From JAFDZW01 sp964404255 (GTDB lineage Bacteria > Bacteroidota > Ignavibacteria > Palsa-1295), in assembly GCA_964404255.1 (NCBI GenBank), contig CAYOJJ010000003.1, forward strand, positions 62,001 through 126,000: a DNA stretch of 64,000 bases. Direction: 5' to 3'. Under the pieces are notes generated by a model, which did no database searches, was not told the origin of the DNA, and was given only the letters and a program-made list of their open reading frames with translations. Below, piece after piece: positions 36,187 to 44,772 of this stretch (positions are counted from its first letter, which is position 1; each line of letters opens with the position of its first letter). Made by a program: the position numbers and the translations under genes.

Positions 36187-39100
36187 TTACTTCTGCAGAA
36201 CGAACTGCTGCGATTCGCTTCCTTCCTGCGTCGAGAGACGGACGTTATAGGTGCCGCTCTGTAAGCCATCGGTAGAGATCGGAAGCTGATATTCACCCGT
36301 TCCCTGAGCCGAAATACTCGTGACCAGACGAACGCTTTCGCCAAGCATATTGAATATTTCAACCTTGATCGGAGTGTTATCGGCCGAGACTTTATAGGTC
36401 AGAACCGGTAAGTGGCTCTGATCTGCCGGATTCGGCGTAAGGCTGATAATGCGAGCCGGTTTATTTCCACCGAGGAAATTACGGATGGTCGGGTCACCAC
36501 AAGCATCAAGTTTTACGAACTGTGCCGGTACATCGGTTGAAGCAATGTAGCAGATCGTATCGTTCTGGGTATCGACGAATGCCATGTTCGTGATCTTGAA
36601 ATCACTGGTGGTATCTTTCGAGACCATGACGCGATAGTTAATCTTTACAAGCTGTCTCGGATCGACCGGGTTGTTCGGCGTCGTCCGTACTTCGATCTTA
36701 ATCTTCTGCAGTGCCGGGCCGGTAGTATTACCTACATCAACCGGTGTCGGGTTCGGCGTGACGACCGTAGTACCCGGGGCGATCGCTTCGACGATAGCAC
36801 CATTCGGCTGAGTCAATTGGAAGAGATCCTTATCGAAGTTAACATCGAACGAGATCAACTGAACATTGGCATTAGCCGGGATTGTATCCTGGACAACCGT
36901 GATCGGCACAGCGAATGTACCATTGGATTGACCGGAATAATTACCCATCGCTACACCGGTTGCCGGCTGATCGTTCTGAGCACTGAGCGTTGCCTTAAGA
37001 TTCATACCGTAACCGGTAAGAATGTTCTGGATAACTTGAATTGTCTTCCCGGTGCCTGCACTATCAAAGGTATAAAGAATCTTTGCAGAAACAGGTCCCG
37101 TCATTGTCGGAATATACTTGATCTGGAAAGTAGCCTTTGCCTTCGGGGCAAGAGGGAGATTCAAGTTAGCGAGCTTATTATTTGGAGCAACGCTTCCATT
37201 AGTTGGGTCGAGCAGGGCGAACTCAGTTCCATTCGGATTCTGAGCATCGCTAACGATCTCGACACTGCGCAATATCCACGTCGGCGAATTTTTCACACCA
37301 TCGTTAGAAGCCGTTACCGAAAGGGTACCATCCTTACAAGTAAAGGTAGCCGGGAATATAGCGCCCTGCCCGAGCAAGCTGGTACTGGAAGCAAGTACAT
37401 TGACAAAGAGATCCGGACCAAGACGGCAATCCTTATTAGATAAGATTACGATTGGTACCAAGCTATCGCCAACAGCATCCAAGTGAGTGTATACTATGAT
37501 ATTAACAGATTTACCAGGATAAATTGTATCACCGATTGCCAATGGCCTATCGCCATCTGGCCAGTTAGCAATAATACTATCCACCGGATAAGCAAAATTT
37601 ACAGCACTGAGGATATACGGTGCAGAACCAGTATCCATCAGAGTTGCATTAAATGACTGATTATCACCTAATCCGCCAACAGCACTGCCATTAGCATTGA
37701 GCGTATCGATCGCAGCATCAAGGGCGGGCTGTAGGATCGTACCGGTAAGGGCGATCACCGTTGAATCGTTTTTACCAGTTCCATCATCGAAGGTCGCAAT
37801 TAAATTGCTGGATCTCTGAGCCAGTTTGATCGGGCGGGTAAGATCTGGCAGCCATTTATATTCTACCCATAAGGTATCACCAGGATTCATCGGGAAACCT
37901 TCGAGTGGGCTATAATTAAACTGATTTGCGTATAAGCTATACTCTGAAGCATCCGGTCCATTGAAATAGACCTTCGTTACAGTAGTCTGCTTATTGCTAT
38001 TATTGATCAGATTTACTCGGGTAATGACCGGGTCATCACAAGTCGTGGTATCGGCTTGCGTCGGACGATCCCAGACCACACCGGGTTTCACACCGAAGCC
38101 TTTGAGCTGCGACCAGGATTTAAGCTGATCGGTGTACGGAGCCTTGATATCCGTCTGCCAAGTAGCAATAATCGAATCGGGTCCCAGTTTATTAGGCGTA
38201 AAGCAAGCTACTAACTGAATAGTATCTTTATGTTTCGGATCCGGATCTCCCGGAGCATATAATGTATACGGCAGACGTGCCAAACTTGCAGCTTCGATCT
38301 TAAAGGTGCTTGTTGCCGGAAGATCTTCAGCCTTCAACGTATAGGGTAAGGTACCTACGTTTCTAACCGTGATCCTTTGGTTACAGGTCGTTGTACCTAC
38401 TACTTGCGCACCGAAATCAACATCGGTAGCCGTAATAAGCGGAGTGCCACCCTGGCCCAGGAGCGAAACCGGGATATCGGAGCAGGCAGTATTAATGATA
38501 AGCGTATCGAGATGCGATGCCGTATCCTTAGAATCGAAGCATACCGTCAATACAACACTATCACCCGGCGTACTACCATTCTTCGGTTTAAGCGAGATTG
38601 GCAACTGAGGATTTATACTCGAAATCGAGAATGAGCCATCCAACCCTTTAATGGTGGCTCCCTTAATATCAATATTCGTGGCCCCCTTTGCCAGATCGCC
38701 GGTATTTCTAAATGTTATAGTCGCACAGACCTGATCGCCAACGGCCGTGACAGGATATACAATAGAATCCTTTGTCACATTTGTATAGCTTGCCGGCGCT
38801 ATGGTCTCTTCAATGGTCGGTGCTTTATATCGCAATTCTACGAGATAATCATTACCTTTACTATCGACGATATACAGCGGCACATACGAACTATCGAAAG
38901 CATTCGGTACTCGAACAATAACACACTTATGTGAATCTAAACCACTGAGATCGATTTCACGGAGATTATCCGGATCATCTTTCGGATCGAAACCTGCATT
39001 ATAGAACTTGCGTCCCGGACGAACATAGTCACCGTTTGGATCGTCAAGAATGACGAGGCTCTTGATACCGGGATGGTTCTTACCGGAAATATCCACGCAA

Positions 39101-40776
39101 ACATTCCAATAACCGCACTGGGTATCGACCTTCACTTCGAAATGAGTACTATCGCCCGTGCCACCGGCAAAACCGATAGGCAAAGCATAAGAGAAGAAGT
39201 GGTCATCACTACAGAAGTCACCAAGGTCACGATCGGGGTCGATAGCACGGAAACCGTAGTTATAGATCATGAAGCCTTCTTTGCCCTTATTATCGTCACC
39301 TTTGGCTATGCTTGTAGCATAATAAGAAGCTGATGTCAGTTTTAATACAATACCGACATAATCCGGATAATCCGGTAAAGGCCATAATTTTTGTTGAGAT
39401 AGACCGCTCTTTCTGATCGGAGCCGGTTTACCTCCATCGATAGAGATTAAGATAGAGTCCTTCTGATAATCGACATTTCGACACAGAAGACTGATATAGT
39501 ATCCCTGTAAAATTTCGAATGTATTATTCGGCACGTACCACAAATATGAGGTTTTCCAACGGGAGAATGGCATAATACTTACCTGGCTTGGGCAAGGGAA
39601 CGGAGCCGAACCCTGCATACGCTGATCGTACTGCACCAGATGAATTTTCTCACCATTCGTCGAATAGAAGTGAACCGGATGATCGATACCGACAACCGAA
39701 GATACCGGGAATGGATACTTAGTGGGACTATAAGTAAAGTTTCCGGGATCAGCTACGACCGATGCACCATTCTTGCCGGGAGTTACACCCGGAATATCAC
39801 CGAAGAATACATGATACTCATCTCCATCTCCTCCAGGTGCGCCTTTTGAATCAAGCATCGGGATAGAGAGATAACCCACTGTATCCCAATACTCAACCGG
39901 AAGCATCTGCTCAACCATGAAATCACGCTGTTCTACGTTGATCGAACCTACATCGCTTCCATCAGTTAATGCATTTTCATGACCGGCGATAACAGCAACC
40001 GGCTGATCGCTGATAATCGTCGAACCGGAAATATCGCAAGATCCATCCAAACCATTGGATTTCAGCATATAGCACTGTCCGCGACGAAGCGAGATATTGA
40101 TCGGGGCAGGAACACCTGCCGTTGAATTCGGACCGCAATACATACCCGGGTAGCCATTCTGGCCGGCCGGAGCCTGAGTCGTAGAAGTAGGAACTATAAC
40201 AACGTTCGTACCATCGAACGGTGCAATGATCATAAAGTAACCAGCCGAATTTTCATGGCTGAGGATACCGCCGACACCGCCCGGATTATCATGGTAGGAC
40301 TCGACTACGTAATTCTGCCCAAGTACGTTAGTAGGTAACGCAAGATAGCTACCGCCGGAATTCGCACCGGTACTGAAGTACTGGACGTTAATTGGTGACT
40401 TTGCTGTTATATGCATCGACCGAAATTCGGCAACTCCGCCAGGATCGGTCATACGCATTAATGCCCGGTTGATCGGAACCTGGACCGTACGACGAGCAAA
40501 TACTTTATAAGATTGTTTATTGGTCTCGTTTCCTTTATCGTCAAAGTAAGATACCGTTACCACGTTATCGTAATAACTCGATATCAATACATACACGCCA
40601 AAGAAACCGAGAATATCGGTGCGTGGGCAATTTGAATTGTAGGATGGATAGAGATAGCCGACATAGAAATCTTTACCATCAGCATTAAGGCCCTGGGAGT
40701 AAGTTGTTCTAAATAAAGTGCTTAAGACCACTAGCACCATTAAAGACACTATCCCAAAACGTTTCATATTCTTCAT
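36187..40776 (-). CDS. Giant T9SS-sorted surface protein, IgGFc-binding and choice-of-anchor-D-like
   Basis: 1,529 residues, the largest gene here. Signal peptide RFGIVSLMVLVVLSTLFRTTYSQ. The N-terminal about 520 residues look like the IgGFc-binding N-terminal domain (GKDFYVGYLYPS, then VTVSYFDDKGN, VQVPINRALM, HITAKSPINVQYFSTGANSG, VLGQNYVVESYHDN). Then come several choice-of-anchor-D/ASPM-SPD2-like beta-sandwich modules (VTAVGDQVCATITFRNTGD, DVDFGAQVVGTTTCNQRI, KLGPDSIIATW). The sorting domain is at the end (SLTPNPADQSHLPVLTYKV, LQSGTYNVRLSTQEG). Predicted adhesive or structural surface protein. Binding of IgG is not implied. Confidence 0.87.
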   Translation of the reverse strand: MKNMKRFGIVSLMVLVVLSTLFRTTYSQGLNADGKDFYVGYLYPSYNSNCPRTDILGFFGVYVLISSYYDNVVTVSYFDDKGNETNKQSYKVFARRTVQVPINRALMRMTDPGGVAEFRSMHITAKSPINVQYFSTGANSGGSYLALPTNVLGQNYVVESYHDNPGGVGGILSHENSAGYFMIIAPFDGTNVVIVPTSTTQAPAGQNGYPGMYCGPNSTAGVPAPINISLRRGQCYMLKSNGLDGSCDISGSTIISDQPVAVIAGHENALTDGSDVGSINVEQRDFMVEQMLPVEYWDTVGYLSIPMLDSKGAPGGDGDEYHVFFGDIPGVTPGKNGASVVADPGNFTYSPTKYPFPVSSVVGIDHPVHFYSTNGEKIHLVQYDQRMQGSAPFPCPSQVSIMPFSRWKTSYLWYVPNNTFEILQGYYISLLCRNVDYQKDSILISIDGGKPAPIRKSGLSQQKLWPLPDYPDYVGIVLKLTSASYYATSIAKGDDNKGKEGFMIYNYGFRAIDPDRDLGDFCSDDHFFSYALPIGFAGGTGDSTHFEVKVDTQCGYWNVCVDISGKNHPGIKSLVILDDPNGDYVRPGRKFYNAGFDPKDDPDNLREIDLSGLDSHKCVIVRVPNAFDSSYVPLYIVDSKGNDYLVELRYKAPTIEETIAPASYTNVTKDSIVYPVTAVGDQVCATITFRNTGDLAKGATNIDIKGATIKGLDGSFSISSINPQLPISLKPKNGSTPGDSVVLTVCFDSKDTASHLDTLIINTACSDIPVSLLGQGGTPLITATDVDFGAQVVGTTTCNQRITVRNVGTLPYTLKAEDLPATSTFKIEAASLARLPYTLYAPGDPDPKHKDTIQLVACFTPNKLGPDSIIATWQTDIKAPYTDQLKSWSQLKGFGVKPGVVWDRPTQADTTTCDDPVITRVNLINNSNKQTTVTKVYFNGPDASEYSLYANQFNYSPLEGFPMNPGDTLWVEYKWLPDLTRPIKLAQRSSNLIATFDDGTGKNDSTVIALTGTILQPALDAAIDTLNANGSAVGGLGDNQSFNATLMDTGSAPYILSAVNFAYPVDSIIANWPDGDRPLAIGDTIYPGKSVNIIVYTHLDAVGDSLVPIVILSNKDCRLGPDLFVNVLASSTSLLGQGAIFPATFTCKDGTLSVTASNDGVKNSPTWILRSVEIVSDAQNPNGTEFALLDPTNGSVAPNNKLANLNLPLAPKAKATFQIKYIPTMTGPVSAKILYTFDSAGTGKTIQVIQNILTGYGMNLKATLSAQNDQPATGVAMGNYSGQSNGTFAVPITVVQDTIPANANVQLISFDVNFDKDLFQLTQPNGAIVEAIAPGTTVVTPNPTPVDVGNTTGPALQKIKIEVRTTPNNPVDPRQLVKINYRVMVSKDTTSDFKITNMAFVDTQNDTICYIASTDVPAQFVKLDACGDPTIRNFLGGNKPARIISLTPNPADQSHLPVLTYKVSADNTPIKVEIFNMLGESVRLVTSISAQGTGEYQLPISTDGLQSGTYNVRLSTQEGSESQQFVLQK

Positions 40777-40976
40777 GGTTATTTGTTTGGAAAAGAATAC
40801 ATAAAACAGCGTGGTAACCGTTTACAGGTTATTTTCCCCACTTAGTAAAACTATCCAGAATATGCGAAGTTACAAAGAAAATCGCAAAATTCTTTAAAAT
40901 TCGTATTTTTTTAGGGACAAACTGAGAAAAACAATTACAATTATTTTATTCAGCCTGTATAGTGAAATAGTCAATT

Positions 40977-40995
40977 AATAGGAAAAATTCCTATT
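40977..40995. other. Inverted repeat after the WD40-like gene
   Basis: AATAGGAA-AAA-TTCCTATT, arms perfect, immediately downstream of the minus-strand gene ending at 41004. The rest of the 227-base AT-rich gap (40777-41003) should hold the promoter of the giant cargo gene; TAACTTCG on the minus strand near 40872 is a one-mismatch -7 box. Nothing else is evident. Confidence 0.35.
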
Positions 40996-41003
40996 TGACA
41001 TAA

Positions 41004-42035
41004 TCAATCGCCAAAAGTGCCCCCAATATCGGTTACAGTCTTTTTGGCAGCATCCATTACCTGTAGTTTTTGCGCCGTCCCCTGCCCAACAAGAGCCAGA
41101 AAGAGCGTTTCTTTACCATTAACGGCAATTTCCGATGTCCCTTGAGGGATCGGGACTTCTGTTTTCGAAGCCGCCTCTTTTACACTCAGAGCGCCGGACT
41201 TCGTTTCAAAGATATATTTGCCATTAACGGAAAATTCATACCGGGAAATAGCTCCTTTATCAAGGTCCTGTCCGGTAGAGCCAACAGAAGTGACGGAGGT
41301 CATCGGCAGCAATTTGGCTGTAGTACCATCGGCAACTTCCTCGACTACCAGCAACTGCTTGGCATCAGGAGACCACCCGGCAGCCTTAACCATTGTGCCG
41401 GAAGGAGTATAGAAAGGAAACTGCTCGGTCGTCTGAATGTCCATTGCCTTAAGCTTGGAAGTGGATGGCTCTTTGAGAAGCACCATCATTTGGTCTCTTG
41501 CCCATCCCATCAGCTCATATTGCTTATCGTTGGAAACGATCAATTCCGACATATTCTGCAATATATCGTAGCGGTAATAATCGTTCTTGGCTGAGTTTCT
41601 TTTATTGGAAGAATAATAAAGGTAGCGGCCATTATACGCCATTCCAAGCATAATATTTTGCACCCCTTCGCCAGAAGGTGTCAGGTCTTCGGCCGGGGTT
41701 TTCCCATCATCGGTCATTCTATATAGATGGTAATCAGTGGGATGGGCTGCCGAAGCTCTCATAAAGAGGATCTGCGGTTTACCGAAGATATGCATCATCC
41801 TGACGACCGGTGCATCAGCTTTCGGGACAATTTGCAGTACCGAATCCTTCTTCTTTAGATCGATACCATAAATAGCGCCGCCGGAGATATAATAGACTCT
41901 TTTATCGTCATTGGAAAAGGTAATCCAGTGGGAATGTTCGCCGCTGGTAAAGGGCGACGCCGTCCAATACTGTGCCCAACAATTTGTTATCCCGGGCAAT
42001 AACAACAGTACGACAACAACAAAACCACGCATCAT
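41004..42035 (-). CDS. Secreted TolB/WD40-like beta-propeller protein
   Basis: 343 residues. Signal peptide RGFVVVVLLLLPGITNCWAQ. Propeller-like repeats: WITFSNDDKRVYYISGGAIY, MAYNGRYLYYSSNKRN, AAGWSPDAKQLLVVEEV, EFSVNGKYIFETKSG. No sorting domain or lipobox, so probably periplasmic or carried by another route. No partner peptidase domain (as in DPP-IV or tricorn) is present. It is divergent from miaB and preceded by an exact TAnnTTTG box. Function unknown. Confidence 0.7.
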   Translation of the reverse strand: MMRGFVVVVLLLLPGITNCWAQYWTASPFTSGEHSHWITFSNDDKRVYYISGGAIYGIDLKKKDSVLQIVPKADAPVVRMMHIFGKPQILFMRASAAHPTDYHLYRMTDDGKTPAEDLTPSGEGVQNIMLGMAYNGRYLYYSSNKRNSAKNDYYRYDILQNMSELIVSNDKQYELMGWARDQMMVLLKEPSTSKLKAMDIQTTEQFPFYTPSGTMVKAAGWSPDAKQLLVVEEVADGTTAKLLPMTSVTSVGSTGQDLDKGAISRYEFSVNGKYIFETKSGALSVKEAASKTEVPIPQGTSEIAVNGKETLFLALVGQGTAQKLQVMDAAKKTVTDIGGTFGD

Positions 42036-42062
42036 GTAGAGAGATGTATCAGATTAGATATG

Positions 42063-42070
42063 CAAACATA
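42063..42070 (-). promoter_or_regulatory. -7 box of the WD40-like gene
   Basis: Minus strand TATGTTTG fits TAnnTTTG exactly, 27 bases before the ATG. No TTG is found at the expected -33 spacing. Confidence 0.4.
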
Positions 42071-42153
42071 CGAATATATTGATTATAGGCCGATATTTTC
42101 CTTCTATCAATGACTTCGAACCGCTCCGGCAGGTGAACCGTTATAGTGGCTTC

Positions 42154-43614
42154 ATGAACGATCGCAAGGTATATATTGAAACCTATGGCTGCCAGATGAA
42201 TGTGGCCGATACCGAAGTCGTGCTTTCAGTACTCCATAAGGCAGGTTATAGCCCGACTTTATCGCTGGAAGAAGCTGATCTTGCCTTTATGAATACCTGC
42301 GCCATCCGCGAAAACGCGGAAGAAAAAGTCTGGAACCGGCTCGATCACTGGCGGGGCCTGAAAAAGCGTAAACCGGAGATGGTAATGGGAGTGCTTGGCT
42401 GTATGGCCGAGCATTTACGCAAAGATCTGCTCAAGAACGATAAGAACATCATCGATCTTGTCGTCGGCCCGGATGAGTATCGCAAACTCCCAGCACTGAT
42501 CGATTCTACCATTACCGGCGGCCAGGCTGGAATAGCAGTAAAGCTCTCGAGAACCGAGACCTATGACGATATTCTTCCCTACCGAAATGAAGGTATAAGC
42601 GCCTTTATCTCGGTGATGCGAGGATGCGATAAATTTTGTACCTTCTGCGTCGTCCCTTTCACCCGCGGGCGCGAACGTTCACGATCGCTCGCCTCGATCG
42701 TCGATGAATGCAAAGAGCTCGAACAGCAAGGCTTCAAGGAGATCACCCTTCTTGGTCAGAATGTAAATTCTTACGATGAAGATGGCAATGATTTTTCCGA
42801 TCTGCTGGCAGCCTGTGCTATAGCTGTTCCATCGGTACGCATTCGATATACCACAAGCCATCCGCAGGATTTCGATCAGAAGCTCGTCGATACGATGGCC
42901 ACGCACGATAACATTTGCAAGTATATCCACCTGCCACTGCAATCGGGCTCCGACCGTATTCTTCAACTTATGAACCGCACCTACAGCCGTGCTCATTATA
43001 TGAGCATCGTTGAAATGATAAAGCGGTCGATGCCCAAAGCAGCACTCTCTACGGATATCATCGTTGGCTTTTGTTCTGAAACAGTAGCAGATCATGCCGA
43101 GACCCTTTCGGTTATGAAAGAAGTACAATATGAGGGGGCGTATATGTTCAATTACTCTCCTCGCCCGAATACAAAAGCCTATGATACATTAGTTGACGAC
43201 GTACCGATGGAAGAAAAAACCAGGCGTCTTAATGAGATCATTGCGCTTCAAAATCTCCATTCTGCCGAAAGAAATACGGAAGAGACCGGCAAGGAACACA
43301 CTATTCTTGTGGAAGGGCGCTCGAAGAAAAATGACTCCGAATGGAAAGGCCGTACCGACAGTAATAAAATGGTGATCTTTCCGAGAGTCGATGCAGAGGT
43401 TGGTGAATATCGTAAGGTGCGCATCACCCGTAGTAATTCAGCAACACTTTTTGGAGAACTCACCGATGTAAAAGAATTTCGACAGACAACACCGGCTTCG
43501 AATGATCGCGGCGAAGTTGTCTACGACCTGACTCCATTAGTTATTGCAACCGTGGATGAACATACTCATTCCGGGACCCATCAACCGGCCGTACCACTTG
43601 TGGTATTGCAGTAA
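42154..43614 (+). CDS. miaB: tRNA-2-methylthio-N6-dimethylallyladenosine synthase MiaB
   Basis: 486 residues from the ATG at 42154 (MNDRKVYIETYGCQMN). The frame is open upstream to 42079, but the extra residues do not fit the family. Radical-SAM enzyme that adds the methylthio group to i6A37 of tRNA. The N-terminal cluster ligands are Cys13, Cys49 and Cys83; the radical-SAM triad is Cys158, Cys162 and Cys165 (RGCDKFCTFC). The middle block LGQNVNSY and the C-terminal TRAM domain (about 390-450) are present. A 30-40 residue tail after TRAM (DLTPLVIATVDEHTHSGTHQ) is unusual. Confidence 0.95.
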   Translation: MNDRKVYIETYGCQMNVADTEVVLSVLHKAGYSPTLSLEEADLAFMNTCAIRENAEEKVWNRLDHWRGLKKRKPEMVMGVLGCMAEHLRKDLLKNDKNIIDLVVGPDEYRKLPALIDSTITGGQAGIAVKLSRTETYDDILPYRNEGISAFISVMRGCDKFCTFCVVPFTRGRERSRSLASIVDECKELEQQGFKEITLLGQNVNSYDEDGNDFSDLLAACAIAVPSVRIRYTTSHPQDFDQKLVDTMATHDNICKYIHLPLQSGSDRILQLMNRTYSRAHYMSIVEMIKRSMPKAALSTDIIVGFCSETVADHAETLSVMKEVQYEGAYMFNYSPRPNTKAYDTLVDDVPMEEKTRRLNEIIALQNLHSAERNTEETGKEHTILVEGRSKKNDSEWKGRTDSNKMVIFPRVDAEVGEYRKVRITRSNSATLFGELTDVKEFRQTTPASNDRGEVVYDLTPLVIATVDEHTHSGTHQPAVPLVVLQ

Positions 43615-43686
43615 TTTCTGCGCGATCTCTGTTGAATGTTCTATACCGGCATTCTGTTATCTCGCACCGTACTCTAACCATCAGCT

Positions 43687-44655
43687 ATGATCATACTAAC
43701 CGGCGGAGCAGGGTTTATTGGCAGTGTTGTCCTCGAAGGACTCAACCGTAAAGGAATAACCGATATCCTTGTCGTCGATGCGTTGCGCTCAGCCGAGAAA
43801 TGGAAAAATCTTTCCACCAAGCAATTTGCCGATTATTGCGATAAGAACGATTTTTTACAGAGGCTTTCTTCCATCGATCCCAAGACGATCGAAGCCGTGA
43901 TTCATCTCGGTGCCTGCACCTCCACAACGGAAACCGATGCCGATTACCTGATGAGGAATAATTATCATTATAGCAAAATTCTTGCCGAATGGTGTTTTAC
44001 TAATTCCATTCGTTTTATTTATGCCTCCAGTGCGGCATCGTACGGCAAAGGAGAACAGGGTTTTTCCGACGATGAAGCCACTGCTGCGAAACTGCGCCCG
44101 TTAAATATCTACGGCTATTCGAAACACCTTTTCGATCAGTGGATCATTCGCAATGGGTATGAAGATCGTTGTATCGGATTGAAATTTTTTAATGTCTTCG
44201 GACCGAACGAATATCATAAAGGTTCGATGGCAAGCCTGATCTTTAAAGCCTATCATCAGATATTGCATACGAATTCTGTAAATCTTTTTAAATCCTATCA
44301 TCCGGATTATAAGGACGGCGAATCGGTTCGCGATTTTATTTATGTAAGAGATACTGCCGATGTGATCCTGTGGGCATTGGATACCCCTTCGGCCAATGGC
44401 ATCTTTAATCTTGGCCGCGGCGAAGCCGTCAGTTGGAATTCTATCGTTACTTCCATCTTTTTTGCCATGGATCGCAAGCCTTCGATCAGCTATATTGAAA
44501 TGCCGCCCGAAATACGGCCTAATTACCAATATTATACCAAAGCGGAAATGGGCAAACTCCGGGCAGCAGGTTACAGCAGGCCTTTTACCGATATTACTAC
44601 AGCCGTTCATGAGTATATCCGCGATTTTTTAATGCAGGATCAGCCGTATTTATAA
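43687..44655 (+). CDS. hldD: ADP-L-glycero-D-manno-heptose 6-epimerase
   Basis: 322 residues. Makes the heptose precursor of the LPS inner core, so the cell should carry LPS. Short-chain dehydrogenase fold: GGAGFIG at 6-12, HLGACTSTTETDADY near 73-87 (the HldD signature), catalytic Tyr142/Lys146 in YGYSK, and FNVFGPNEYHKGSMAS near 167-182. Length is normal (about 310-330). No other heptose genes are next to it. Confidence 0.93.
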   Translation: MIILTGGAGFIGSVVLEGLNRKGITDILVVDALRSAEKWKNLSTKQFADYCDKNDFLQRLSSIDPKTIEAVIHLGACTSTTETDADYLMRNNYHYSKILAEWCFTNSIRFIYASSAASYGKGEQGFSDDEATAAKLRPLNIYGYSKHLFDQWIIRNGYEDRCIGLKFFNVFGPNEYHKGSMASLIFKAYHQILHTNSVNLFKSYHPDYKDGESVRDFIYVRDTADVILWALDTPSANGIFNLGRGEAVSWNSIVTSIFFAMDRKPSISYIEMPPEIRPNYQYYTKAEMGKLRAAGYSRPFTDITTAVHEYIRDFLMQDQPYL

Positions 44656-44772
44656 TAGGATCGGTTTTTTATACAATATCCCTGAATCTATTTCGTCTTC
44701 TTGCCGTACATGGCAAACAACTTTTATGGGCGCTGTTACGGCAGTATCCATTGAATCTATCGCTGTTTTTAC

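Noticed and set aside
36817..37443. 208-codon plus-strand frame inside the giant cargo gene
   Set aside because: Antisense to a gene with clear signal peptide, modules and sorting domain; no family features.
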